DNA of 64,000 nt from NCBI RefSeq assembly GCF_024679095.1, contig NC_066509.1, positions 18,362,299 to 18,426,298 of the forward strand. Direction: 5' to 3'. The notes beneath the pieces were generated by a model. It did not search any database. It was not told the DNA's origin and saw only the letters and a program-made list of their open reading frames with translations. The stretch is from Eriocheir sinensis. Taxonomy: Eukaryota; Arthropoda; Malacostraca; Decapoda; Varunidae. Below are positions 13,329 through 28,655 of the stretch, piece by piece (the stretch's first letter is position 1; the number at the start of each line of letters is the position of its first letter). Position numbers and translations under genes: made by a program.

Positions 13329-14328
13329 ACACATAAAATATTTAAATTTGTATTGAAATAAATGTACAAAATGCACATACAATAAGGTAAACTTCTATTG
13401 AAAGTGATATGCAAAAATACATATAAAACAATGTAAATTTGTTTCAAAATATATATACGAATACACATAAATTAACGTAGAATTCTATAAAAATATATAT
13501 ACAAAATACACATAAAATTAAGTAAATACGTATAAAAAAATGGAAACAAAATACACATAAAGTAATGTAAACTCGAAACAAAATAAATAAACAAAATACC
13601 AATAAAAGAATGTGTATTTGTATAAATATAAATGTACAAAATACACATACAAATACACATAAAATGGTGCAGATTTATATGAAAATATATATACAAATAC
13701 ACATAAAAAAAACATGAATTTCTATGAAATTATATATTCAAAAAAAATATCAAATAATGTAAATGCGTATAAAAATATATATACAAAGTACATATAAAAT
13801 AATGTAAATTCGTATCAATATAAATCAACAAAATACCAATAAAATAGTATAAGTTTGAATGAAAATAGATTTACAAAATACACATAAAATAACTAAAATT
13901 TGTATTGAAATATCTACAAAAATACATAAAAATAATTTGAGTTTGTATGAAAATAGATATTCAAAATACATATAAAACTAGGTAAATTTCTTTTGAAATA
14001 TATATACAAAATACCCATAAAATATTGTAAATTTGTGTCAAAATATATAAACAAATACACATAAAATAACTTAAAATAACGTAAATATGTATCAAATATA
14101 TATACAAAAAACACATTAAATAATGTAAATATGTATAAAAAAAATATATACAAAACATAAATAAAATAATGTAAAATCGTATCAAAATAAATACAGAAAA
14201 TATTAATAAAATAATGTAAATTTGTATGAAAATTAAGATGCAAAATACGCATAAAATAACACATTTTTTTAAAAAATATATATACGAAAAAACATAAAAT
14301 ATTTGATTTTGTATTAAAATAAATAGAT
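13329..14328 (-). repeat. Satellite block, A-rich
   Basis: Monomers m11 to m5 in reverse, then the ACATGAATTTCTATGAAATT and GTTTGAATGAAAATAG monomers, then m16-m12. One hybrid stretch (14,050-14,080) has AAAATAACTTAAAATAACGT, a partial monomer duplication of about 10 bp. Confidence 0.8.
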
Positions 14329-14770
14329 ATACATTCTTTTATTGGTATTTTGTTTATTTATTTTGTTTCGAATTTACATTATTTCAAATGTATTTTGTTT
14401 ACATTTTTTTATACGTATTTACTTAATTTTATGTGTATTTTGTATATATATTTTTATAGAAATCTACGTTATTTTATGTGTATTCGCATATATATTTTGA
14501 AAATAAATTTTTATTGTTTTATATGTATTTTTGCATATCTCTTTCAATAGAAGTTTACCTTATTGTATGTGCATTTTGTATTTTTATTTCAATACAAATT
14601 TAAATATTTTATGTGTATTTTGGAATATATATTTTTATAAGAAATGCGCTATTTGATGGGAATTTTTTTTTTTTTTTTTCATACAAATTTACATTTATTT
14701 ATAAATATTATTTGTTTTATTTTTTGATACGATGTTACATTATTTTTTTTTTTTTTTTATATATTTTTTT
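14329..14770 (+). repeat. Satellite block, T-rich, with degraded poly-T monomers
   Basis: m5 to m14, with unusual homopolymer T tracts in the last three monomers: a T16 run at about 14,664-14,679 and long T runs to 14,770 where m13-m15 would be. This looks like local decay or slippage. Confidence 0.78.
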
Positions 14771-14968
14771 TTATATAAATAATGTAAATATGTATAAAAT
14801 ATATATACAAAAACACAGAATAGAATGTAAAATCGTATCAAAATAAATACACCGAATATTAATAAAATAATGTAAATTTGTATGAAAATAAAGATGCAAA
14901 ATTCCCATCAAATAGCGCATTTCTTATAAAAATATATATTGCAAAATACACATAAAATATTTAAATAG
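14771..14968 (-). repeat. Short A-rich satellite block between two flips
   Basis: About 200 bp containing m15-m12 in reverse. It is bounded by a T-run flip on the left and by ATAGATCTTGCATGTATATT on the right. The right joint is related in reverse complement to the unusual monomers at 33,665-33,730. Confidence 0.75.
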
Positions 14969-15452
14969 ATCTTGCATGTATATTACATACAAATTTATTA
15001 TATATTATTTATTTTCATACAAATACACATTCTTTTCATAATATTTTGTTTATTTATTTTGTCACGAATTTACATTACTTAATATGTATTTTATATATAT
15101 ATTTTTATACTTATTTACATAATTTCATGTGTATTTTGTATATATATTTCTATAGAAATCTACGTTATTTTATGTGTATTCGTATATATATTTTTAAACA
15201 AATTTACACTGTTTTATTTGTATTTTGCGTTTTTTTCAATACAAATTTACCTTATTGTATGTGTTCATTTTGTATATTAATTTTAATACAAATTAAATTA
15301 TTCTATGTGTATTTTTGTATATGTATTTTTAAAAAAAAATATGCTTTATCTTATGGGTATTTTGCATCTTTATTTTCATACAAATTTAAATTATTTTATT
15401 GATATTCGGTGTACTTATTTTGATACGATTTTACATTATTCTATGTATTACA
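14969..15452 (+). repeat. Satellite block, T-rich
   Basis: m5 to m10, then the ATATGCTTTATCTTATGGG and GATATTCGGTGTACTTATTT monomers. It ends at the CTATGTATTACAAAAATAAA flip, which also appears at 36,900 with its neighbours and, in reverse complement, near 8,728. Confidence 0.8.
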
Positions 15453-16545
15453 AAAATAAATACAGAATACACAAAAATAGATATGCAAAATACATAAAAA
15501 CAATGTAAATTTGTTTCAAAATATATATACGAATACACATGAAATAAGGTAGATTTCTATAAAAATATATATACAAAATACACATAAAACTAAGTAAATA
15601 CGTATAAAAAATGTATACAAAATACACATAAAATAATGTAAATTAGTATCAAAATAAATAAACAAAATACCAATAAAAGAATGTGTATTTTATAAATCTA
15701 TATATACAAAATACACATTAAATAATATAAATTTGTTTAAAACTATACAAAATACACATGAAATGATGTACATACGTATAAAAATATATATACAAAATAC
15801 ACATTAAATAATGTAAATTCGCGTCAAAATAAATAAACAGAATATCAGTAAAAGAATGTGTATTTGTATGAAAATAGATATACAAAATACACATAAAATA
15901 ACCTAAATTTGTATCAAACTATATACAAAAATACACAAAAATATTTTAAATTTGTATGAATATAAATATACAAAATACACATAAAATTAGGTAAATGTGT
16001 AATGAAATACATACACAAAATACACATAAAATAATGTAAATTTGAATGAAAATACATAAACAAATACACTTAAAATAACGTAAATTTGTATAAAAAAAAT
16101 ATGTACAAAACACAAATAGAATAATGAAAAATCGTATCAAAATAAATACACAGAATATTAATAAAATAATGTAAATTTGTATGAAAATAAAGAAGCAAAA
16201 TACCCATAAAATAACGCATTTTTTTTATTTATAAAAATACATATACCAAAATACACATCAAAAAATTAAATTTTTATTAAAATAAATATACAAAAAACAC
16301 ATACAATAAGGTAAATTTGTATTGAAATAGATATGCAAAATACAAATAAAACAATGTAAATTTGTTTCAAAATATATATACGAATACACATAAAATAACG
16401 TAGATTTCTATAAAAATATATATACAAAATACACATAAAATGAAGTAAATACGTAAAAAAAAATGGATACAAAATACACATAAAATAATGTAAATTCGTA
16501 TCAAAATAAATAATGAAAATACCAATAAAAGAATGTGTATTTGTA

Positions 16546-16619
<74 letters not shown>

Positions 16620-16975
16620 CAAAATACACATAAAATAACGTAAATTTATATAAAACTATATACAAAAATACACAGAAGTAATTAAATTTGTATGAAAATA
16701 TATACAAAATACACACGAAATAAGCTAAATTTGAATTGAAATATATATACAAAATACATGAAATAAAGTAAATTTGTATCAAAATATTTATACAAATACA
16801 CATATAATAAAGTAAATTTGTATGAAAATATATAAACAAAATACACATTAAATAATGTAAATACGTATAAAAAAAATATGTACAAAATACACATAATCAT
16901 GTAATTCGTATCAAAATAAATAAACAAAATACCAATAAAATAATATAAATTTGTATGAGTAAACGTGTATGTTGC
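15453..16975 (-). repeat. Satellite block, A-rich, ending in J1
   Basis: m9-m5, m4-m1 and m16-m8 in reverse, one (TA)n expansion, then the J1-adjacent monomers (ACACATAATCATGTAATTCG). The block is a counterpart of 36,909-38,690. Confidence 0.82.
16549..16619. repeat. (TA)n array, ~70 bp, one interruption
   Basis: Alternating AT with a single AAA interruption near 16,591. The related monomer at 38,340-38,357 reads TATAAATATAAATATACAAA, so this is an expansion within one monomer. Confidence 0.93.
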
Positions 16976-17235
16976 ATATTTTTTCAATAGAAATTTACTT
17001 TATTTTTTACGCATTTTGTATATTAATTTTAATACAAACTTAATTATTCGATGTGTATTTTTGTATCTGTATTTTTATAAACATATGCTTTATTTTTGGG
17101 GTATTTTGCATCTTTATTTTCATACAAATTTACATTATTTTATTGATATTCTGCTCATTCATTTTGATACGAATTGACATTATTCTATATGTATTTTGTA
17201 TATATTTTTCATACAAATTTACGTTATTTTATGTT
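16976..17235 (+). repeat. Satellite block, T-rich, alpha-type J1 flank
   Basis: Follows J1 with the ATTCGATGTGTATTTTTGTA and CTGCTCATTCATTTTGATAC monomers, the same series as after J1 at 22,599 and 47,683. It is cut off at about 17,235 (TTATGTTTAAAAATATGTGC). Confidence 0.82.
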
Positions 17236-17338
17236 TAAAAATATGTGCAAAATACACATATAATCATGTAATTCGTATCAAAATAAATAAACAAAATACC
17301 AATAAAATAATATAAATTTGTATGAGTAAACGTGTATG
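17236..17338 (-). repeat. 103-bp A-rich fragment leading into a second J1
   Basis: Repeats the sequence that precedes J1 at 22,495-22,580, then a second J1 copy at 17,321-17,342. Two J1 joints therefore stand only 366 bp apart. Confidence 0.8.
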
Positions 17339-19138
17339 TTGCATATTTTTTCAATACAAATTTACCTTATTATATACGCATTTTGTGTATTACTTTTAAT
17401 ATATGTGTATTTGAATATATATTTTGATACAAATTTACATTATTTTATGTATTTTCTATATTTATTTCAACTCAAATTTATCTTATTTTATGTGTCTTTT
17501 TTATATCTATTTTCATACAAATTTAATTGTTTTGTTTATTTTTGTATACAGTTTTATACAATTTTACGTTATTTTATGTGTATTTTGTATATATATATTT
17601 ATACAAGTAAACATTCTTTTATTGGCATTTAGTTTATTTATTTTGATACGAGTTTACATTATTTTATGTGGATTTTGTATACATTTTCTTATACGTATTT
17701 ACTTCATTTTATGTGTATTTTGTATATATATTTTTATAGAAATCTACGTTATTTTATGTGTATTCGTATATATATTTTGAAACAAATTTACATTGTTTTA
17801 TATGTATTTTGCATATCTATTTCAATACAAATTTACCTTATTGAATGTGCATTTTGTATATTTATTGTAATACAAATTTAAATATTTTATGTGTATTTTG
17901 GTATATATATTTTTATAAAAAATGCGTTGTTTTATGGGTATTTTGCATCTTTATTTTCATACAAATTTACATTATTTTAATAATATTCTGTGTATTTATT
18001 TTGATACTATTTTACATCATTCTATTTGTGTTTTGTATATATTTTTTTATACATATTTACATTATTTAATGTGTATTTTCTATATATATTTCATACAAAT
18101 TTACGTTATTTTAAGTGTATTTGTTTACATATTTTCATTCAAATTTACATTATTTTATGTGTATTTTGTATATGTATTTCAATAGAAATTTAACTAATTC
18201 TATGCGTATTTTGTATATATATTTTTATACAAATTTAAATTATTTTTGTGTATTTTTTAATAGAGTTTTATACAAATTTACAATATTTTATGTGTATTTT
18301 GTATATCTATTTTCATACAAATAAACATTCTTTTATTGATATTTTGTTTATTTATTTTGATGCGAATTTACATTATTTAATATGTATTGTGTATATATAT
18401 TTTTATACGTATTTACGTCATTTCATGTGTATTTTGTATATATATTTCTATAGAAATATATGTTATTTTATGTGTATTCGTATATATATTTTGAAACATA
18501 TATACATTGTTTTATGTGCATTTTGTATATTTTTTCAATACAAATTTCCCTTATTGTACGTGCATTTTGTATATTAATTTTAATACAAATTCAATTATTC
18601 TATGTGTATTCTTGTATATGTATTTTTAAAAAAATATGCTTTATTTTATGGGTATTTTGCATCTTTATTTTCATACAAAATTACATTATTTTATTGATAT
18701 TCTGTGTATTTATTTTGATACGATTTTACATAATTTTATGTATATTTTGTATATCTATTTTATACAAATGTACGTTATTTTATGTGAATTTGTTTTCATT
18801 TTATACAAATTTACATTATTTTATGTGTATTTTGTACATGTATTTAAATACAAATTTAACTAATTATATGTGTATTTTGTATATCTATTTTAATACAAAT
18901 CGAAATTTATTTTTTGTTTTTTTTGTATATACTTTTATTCAAATTTTCGTAATTTTATGTGTATTTTGTATATTTATTTTCCTACAATTATTCGTTCTTT
19001 TATCGGAATTTTTTTTATTTATTTTGATACGAGTTTTCATTTTTTTTAGGTGTATTTGATATATATATTTTTATACTTACTTACATAATCTTATATGTAT
19101 TTTGAATATATATTTTCATAGAAATTTACTCTATATGT
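17339..19138 (+). repeat. Satellite block, T-rich (copy B), best 16-monomer HOR
   Basis: After the beta-type J1 flank the block contains a complete m8 to m8 cycle (17,716 to 18,430) with m1-m16 recognisable in order. It then passes to the GTGAATTTGTTTTCATTTTA and CCTACAATTATTCG monomers and ends TTTACTCTATATGTATATAC. It matches 24,949-26,740 directly at an offset of about 7.6 kb. Confidence 0.88.
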
Positions 19139-21015
<1,877 letters not shown>

Positions 21016-22000
21016 ACACAAAAATAATTTTATTACAAATTTACCTTATTTTATGTTTATTTTGTTTATTTATTTCATTTAATATAATCAAATTTAAATT
21101 TATTGTATATGCATTTTGTATATTAATTTTAATACAAATTTAATTATTCTTTGTGTATTTTTCTATATGTATTTTTATAAAATTTTTATTTTATGGGTAT
21201 TTTGCATCTTTATTTTCATACAAATTTACGTTATTTTATTGATATTCTGCTCATTCATTTTGATACGATTTGACATTATTCTATGTGTATTTTGTATATA
21301 TTTTTCATACAAATTTACGTTATTTTATGTGTATTTGGTCATATATTTTGACACAAATTTACAATATTTTATGGGTATTTTGCATATATATTTCAAAAGA
21401 AATTTACTTAGTTTTATGTGTATTTTGAATATCTATTTTCATACAAACTCAAATTATTTTATGTATTTTTGTATATATTTCAATACAAATTTTAGTTAGC
21501 TTATGTGTATTTTGTAAATCTATTTTCATTCAAATATATATTATTTTATTGGTATTTTGTTCATTTATATTGATACGAATTTACATTATTTTATATGTAC
21601 TTTGTATATATTTTTATACGCATTTACATTATTTAATATTTATTTTGAATATATAATTTTATACAAATTCATGGTATTTTATGTGTATTTGTATTTATAT
21701 TTTCATATAAATTTACATTATTTTATGTGTATTTTGTTCATATATTTCATTACAATTTTACCTTATTTTATGTTTATTTTGTATGTGTATTTTGTACATT
21801 TATATTTATCCAAATACACATTCTTTTATTGGTATTTTGTTTATTTATTTTGTTTCGAATTGACATTATTTTATGTGTATTTTGTTTACATTTTTATACG
21901 TATTTACTTAATTTTATGTGTATTTTGTGTATATATTTTTATAGAAATCTACGTTATTTGATTTGTATTCGTACATATATTTTGAAACAAATTTACTTTG
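21016..22000 (+). repeat. Satellite block, T-rich
   Basis: It contains the CTGCTCATTCATTTTGATAC monomer, the TTTCAAAAGAAATTTAC monomer, the long-form monomers with CATGGTATTTTATGTG, then m5-m9. It is related in reverse complement to 38,700-39,470. Confidence 0.8.
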
Positions 22001-22598
22001 TATTGAAATAGATATGCAAAATACATAAAAAGCAATGTAAATTATTTTCAAAATATGTATACGAATACACATAAAATAACGTAGATTTCTATAAAAAATA
22101 TATGTACAAAATACACATAAATTGAAGTAAATACGTATAAAAAAATGTATGCAAAATACACATAGAATAATGTAAATTCGTATCAAAATAAATAAACAAA
22201 ATACAAATAAAAGAATGTGTATTTGTATAAATATAAATATACAAAATACACATAAAATAACGTAAATTTATATAAAACTATATACAAAAATACACAGAAG
22301 TAATTAAATTTGTATGAAAATATATACAAAATTCACACGAAATAAGCTAAATTTGAATTGAAATATATATACAAAATACATGAAATAAAGTAAATTTGTA
22401 TCAAAATATTTATACAAATACACATATAATAACGTAAATTTGTATGAAAATATATAAACAAAATACACATTAAATAATGTAAATACGTATAAAAAAATAT
22501 GTACAAAATACACATATAATCATGTAATTCGAATCAAAATAAATAAACAAAATACCAATAAAATAATATAAATTTGTATGAGTAAACGTGTATGTTGC
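22001..22598 (-). repeat. Satellite block, A-rich, ending in J1
   Basis: m10-m5 in reverse, then the pre-J1 series (ACAGAAGTAATTAAATTTGT, ACACGAAATAAGCTAAATTT) and the J1 joint at 22,577-22,599. It is near-identical to 16,300-16,975 and 47,260-47,682. Confidence 0.85.
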
Positions 22599-23656
22599 AT
22601 ATTTTTTCAATACAAATTTACCTTATTATATACGCATTTTGTATATTAATTTTAATACAAATTTAATTATTCGATGTTTATTTTTGTATCTGTATTTTTA
22701 TAAACATATGCTTTATTTTTTGGGTATTTTGCATCTTTATTTTCATACAAATTTACATTATTTTATTGATATTTTGCTCATTCATTTTGATACGAGTTGA
22801 CATTATTCTATGTGTATTTTGTATATATTTTTCATACAAATTTACGTTATTTTATGTGTATTTGCTTATATATTTTGACACAAATTTACAATATTTTATG
22901 GGTAATTTGTATATACATTTAAAAAGAAATTTACCTAGTTTTATGTGTATTTTGTATATCTATTTTCATACAAACTCAAAATATTTCTATGTATTTTTGT
23001 ATATATTTTAACAAATTTTAGTTATGTTATGTGTATTTTGTAAATTTATTTTCATTCAAATATATATTATTTTATTGGTGTTTTGTTGATTTATATTGAT
23101 ACGAATTTACATTATTTTATATGTACTTTGTATATATATTTTTATACGCTTTTACATTATTTAATATTTATTTTGAATATATATTTTTATACAAATTAAT
23201 GGTATTTTATATGTATTTGTATATATATTTTTATATAAATTTACATTATTTTATGTGTATTTTGTACATATATTTTATTACAAATCTACCTTATTTTATG
23301 TTTATTTTGTATGTGTATTTTCTATATTTATATTTATCCAAATACATATTCTTTTATTGATATTTTGTTTATTTATTTTAATTCGAATTTACATTATTTT
23401 TTGTGTATTTTATATACATTTTTTTATACGTGTTTACTTAATTTTATGTGTATTTTGTATATATATATTTTTATAGAAATCTACGTTTTTTTATTTGTAT
23501 TCGTATATATATTTTGAAACAAATTTACATTGTTTTATATGTATTTTTGCATATCTCTTTCAATACAAATTTACCTTATTGTATGTGCATTTTGTATATT
23601 TAATTCAATGCAAATTTAAATATTTTATGTGTTTTTTGGTATATATTTTTATAAGA
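22599..23656 (+). repeat. Satellite block, T-rich, alpha-type J1 flank
   Basis: Reverse complement of 6,211-7,276 and of 59,741-60,698. It carries the CATTAATGGTATTTTATATG-like and ATTTATTTTAATTCGAATTT monomers, then m8-m11, and flips at GTATATATTTTTATAAG. Confidence 0.85.
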
Positions 23657-24948
23657 AAATAAATATACAAAATACACATAAAATTACGAAAATTTGAATA
23701 AAAGTATATACAAAAAAAACAAAAAAATAAATTTCAATTTGTATGAAAATAGATATACAAAATACACATATAAATAGTTAAATTTGTATTTAAATACATG
23801 TACAAAATACACATAAAATAAATAATTTTGTATTAAATGAAAACAAATTCACATAAAATTCGCGTCAAAATAAATAAACAAAATACCAATAAAAGAATGT
23901 GTATTTGTATGAAAATAGAAATACAAAATACACATAAAATAACCTAAATTTGAATCAAACTATATACAAAAATAAACAAAAATATTTTAAATTTGTATGA
24001 AAATAAATATACAAAATACACATAAAATTAGGTAAATTTTTATTGAAATACATACACAAAATACACATAAAATAATGTAAATTTGAATGAAAATACATAC
24101 ACAAATACACTTAAAATAACGTAAATTTGTATAAAAAAATATGTATAAAACACAAATAGAATAATGTAAAATCGTATCAAAATATATACACAGAATATTA
24201 ATAAAATAATGTAAATTTGTATGAAAATAAAGAAGCAAAATACCCATAAAATAACGCATTTATAAAAATAAATATACCAAAATACACATCAAAAAATTTA
24301 ATTTGTATTAAAATAAATATACAAAAAACACATACAATAAGGTAAATTTGTATTGAAATAGATATACAAAATACACATAAAACAATGCAAATTTGTTTAA
24401 AAATATATATACAAAGACACATAAAATAACGTAGATTTCTATAAAAATATATATACAAAATACACATAAAATGAAGTAAATACGTATAAAAAAATGTATA
24501 CAAAATTCACATAAAATAATGTAAATTCGTATCAAAATAAATAAACAAAATACCAATAAAAGAATGTGTATTTGTATAAATATAAATATACAAAATACAC
24601 ATAAAATAACGTAAATTTATATAAAACTGTATACAAAAATACACAGAAGTAGTTAAATTTGTATGAAAATATATACAAAATACACACAAAATAAGCTAAA
24701 TTTTAATTGAAATATATATACAAATTACATGAAATAAAGTAAATCTGTATCAAAATATTTATACAAATACACATATAATAACGTAAATTTGTATGAAAAT
24801 ATATAAACAAAATACACATTAAATAATGTAAATACGTATAAAGAAATATGTACAAAATACACATATAATTATGTAATTCGTATCAAAATAAATAAACAAA
24901 ATACCAATAAAATAATATAAATTTGTATGAGTAAACGTGTATGTTGCA
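23657..24948 (-). repeat. Satellite block, A-rich, ending in J1
   Basis: Reverse complement of 4,959-6,210 and 58,481-59,740. Just inside its left edge it has about 28 extra bases (AAATAAATATACAAAATACA and following) that junction B lacks in the other copies. This suggests junction B elsewhere arose by a small deletion from this form. Confidence 0.82.
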
Positions 24949-26740
24949 TATTTTTTCAATACAAATTTACCTTATTATATACGCATTTTGTATATTAATT
25001 TTAATATATGTGTATTTGAATATATATTTTGATACAAATTTATATTATGTATTTTCTATATTTATTTCAATTCCAATTTATCTTATTTTATGTGTCTTTT
25101 GTATATCTATTTTCATACAAATTTAATTATTTTTGTTTATTTTTGTATACAGTTTTATACAATTTTACGTTATTTTATGTGTATTTTGTATATTTATATT
25201 TATACAAGTAAACAATCTTTTATTGGCATTTAGTTTATTTATTTTGATACGAGTTTACATTATTTTATGTGGATTTTGTATACATTTTCTTATACGTATT
25301 TACTTCATTTTATATGTATTTTGTATATATATATTTTTATAGAAATCTACGTTATTTTATGTGTATTAGTATATATATTTTGAGACAAATTTACATTGTT
25401 TTATGTGCATTTTGCATATCTATTTCAATACAAATTTACCTTATTGTATGTGCATTTTGTATATTTATTGTAATACAAATTTAAATATTTTATGTATATT
25501 TTGGTATATATATTTTTATAAAAAATGCGTTGTTTTATTGGTATTTTGCATCTTTATTTTCATACAAATTTACATTATTTTATTAATATTCTGTGTATTT
25601 ATTTTGATACTATTTTACATCATTCTATTTGTGTTTTGTATATATATTTTTTATACATATTTACATTATTTAATGTGTATTTTCTATATATATTTCATAC
25701 AAATTTACGTTATTTTAAGTGTATTTGTTTATATATTTTCATTCAAATTTACATTATTTTATGTGTATTTTGTATATGTATTTCAATAGAAATTTATCTA
25801 GTTTTATGTGTATTTTGTATATATATTTTTATACAAATTTAAATTATTTTTTTGTATTTTTTTAATAGAGTTTTATACAAATTTACAATATTTTATGTGT
25901 ATTTTGTATATCTATTTTCATACAAATACACATTCTTTTATTGATATTTTGTTTATTTATTTTGATGCGAATTTACATTATTTAATGTGTATTGTGTATA
26001 TATATTTTTATACGTATTTACCTCATTTCATGTGTATTTTTTATATATATTTCTATAGAAATATACGTTATTTTATGTGTATTCGTATATATATTTTGAA
26101 ACAAATATACAATGTTTTATGTGCATTTTGTATATTTTTTCAATGCAAATTTCCCTTATTGTACGTGCATTTTGTATATTAATTTTAATACAAATTTAAT
26201 TATTCTATGTGTATTCTTGTACATGTATTTTTAAAAAAATAGGCTTTATTTTATGGTTATTTTGCATCTTTATTTTCATACAAAATTACATTATTTTATT
26301 GATATTCTGTGTATTTATTTTGATACGATTTTACATTATTCTATGTATATTTTGTATATCTATTTTATTCAAATGTACGTTATTTTATGTGAATTTGTTT
26401 TCATTTCATACAAATTTACATTATTTTATGTGTATTTTGTACATGTATTTAAATACAAATTTAACTAATTATATGTGTATTTTGTGTATCTATTTTCATA
26501 CAAATTGAAATTTATTTTTTTGTTTTTTTGTATATATTTTTATTCAAATTTTCGTAATTTTATGTGTATTTTGTATATTTATTTTCCTACATATATACGT
26601 TCTTTTATCGGAATTTTGTTTATTTATTTTGATACGAATTTTCATTATTTTAGGTGTATTTGATATATATATTTTTATACTTATTTACATAATTTTATAT
26701 GTATTTTGAATATATATTTTCATAGAAATTTACTCTATGT
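24949..26740 (+). repeat. Satellite block, T-rich (copy C)
   Basis: Beta-type J1 flank, then m5-m16 and m1-m14, then the CCTACATATATACGTTC monomers. It parallels 17,339-19,138 directly and is the reverse complement of 56,691-58,480 and of the LINE-bearing 1,625-4,958. Confidence 0.88.
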
Positions 26741-28655
26741 ATATACAAAAAAACACAAAAATAATTTAAATTTGTATGAAAATAAATATACAAAATACAC
26801 ATAAAATTAGGTAAATTTGTATTGAAATACATATACAAAATACACTTAAAATAATGTAAATTTGAATGAAATTATATAAACAAATACACTTAAAATGACG
26901 TTAATTTGTATAAAATATATATAAAAAATACACATTAAATAATGAAAATTTGTATAAAAAAATATATACAAAACACAAATAGTATCAAAATATATACACA
27001 GAATACTAAAAAAATGATGTACATTTGTATGAAAACTAAGATGCAAAATACCTAAAAAATAACACATTTTTTATAAAATTATAAATACCAAAATACACAT
27101 AAAATATTTGAATTTGTATTAAAATAAATATACAAAATGCACATACAATAAGGTAAATTTGTATTGAAATAGATATGCAAAAAACATATAAAACAATGTA
27201 AATTTGTTTCAAAATATATATACGAATACACATAAAATAACGTAAATTTCTATAAATATATATATACAAAATACAAATAAAATTAAGTAAATACGAATCA
27301 AAAATGTATACAAAATACACATAAAATAATGTAAATTCGTATAAATATAAATAAACAAAATACCAATAAGAGAATGTGTATTTGTATAAATATAAATATA
27401 TAAAATGCACATAAAATAACGTAAATTTGTATAAAACTATATACAAAAATACACAGAAGTAATTAAATTTGTATGAAAATAGATATACAAAATACACACA
27501 AAATAAGCTAAATTTGAATTGAAATATATATACAAAATACATAAAATAAAGTAAATTCGTTTCAATTTTTTTTTACAAATACACATATAATAACGTAAAT
27601 TTGTAAAAAAAAATATAAACAAAATACACGTTAAGTAATGTAAATACGTATAAAAAAATATTTACTAAATACTCCAATAATCAAGTCATTTGTATCAAAA
27701 TAAATAAACAAAAAACTAATTAAATAATGTAAATTTGTATGAGAAAACATATACAAAATACAAATAAAATAGCGTTTTAAGTTTCTATAAAAATATATGT
27801 ACAAAATTGCACATAAAATTAGTTTGCATAAAAAAATATATACAAAACACACATTAGATAATGTAAATGAGTATAAAAATATGTATATAAAATACCTATG
27901 AAATAATCTAAATTCGTATCGAGTTAAATTAAGAAAATAACAATAAAATAATGTAATTTTGGATGAAAATATATATAGAAAACACATATAAAATAACCTA
28001 AATACAAATACAAATATACACATTAAATAATTTAAAATTGAATGAAATAAATATACAAAATAGACATAAAATAAGGTAAATTTGTAATAAAATATATGTA
28101 AGAATACACATGAAATAATATAATTTTGTATGAAAATATATATACAAATATTCATAAAATAACATGAATTTGTATAAAATGTTTCAAAATATATACGATT
28201 ACACACAATAAAATAACGTAAATTTTTATGAAAATGTATATATAAAATACACATAAAATAGTTTAAATACGTAGAAAAATATATATACAAAATACACATA
28301 AAATAATGTAAATTCGTAAAAAAATAAATACACAAAATTCCAATAAAAGAATGTTTATTTGTAGGAAAATATATATACAAAAAACAAATAAAATAACTAA
28401 AATTTGTATAAAAATATATACAAATATACACAAAAATAATTTAAATTTATTTGAAAATAGATATGCAAAATACACATGTATATAAAGTTAGGCAAATTTG
28501 TATTGAAATACATATACAAAACTCACATAAAATAATGAAATTTGTATGAAAATATATAAACAAATACATATAAAATCACGTAAATTTGGATAAAATATAT
28601 ATATACAAAATATACATTAAATATTTTAAATATGTATAAAAGTATATTATATTAT
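26741..28655 (-). repeat. Satellite block, A-rich (copy C, second half)
   Basis: Reverse complement of 54,771-56,690 and direct counterpart of 19,139-21,015 without the (TA)n array. A short deletion at 26,973-26,990 fuses m15 and m14 (AATAGTATCAAAATATATAC). Confidence 0.87.

Noticed and set aside
27631..28431. 266-codon hydrophobic open frame on the minus strand, a possible multi-pass membrane protein
   Set aside because: It follows the 15-residue period of the 45-bp satellite exactly and appears in shifted or broken form in every other module copy. Hydrophobicity comes from AT-rich codons.
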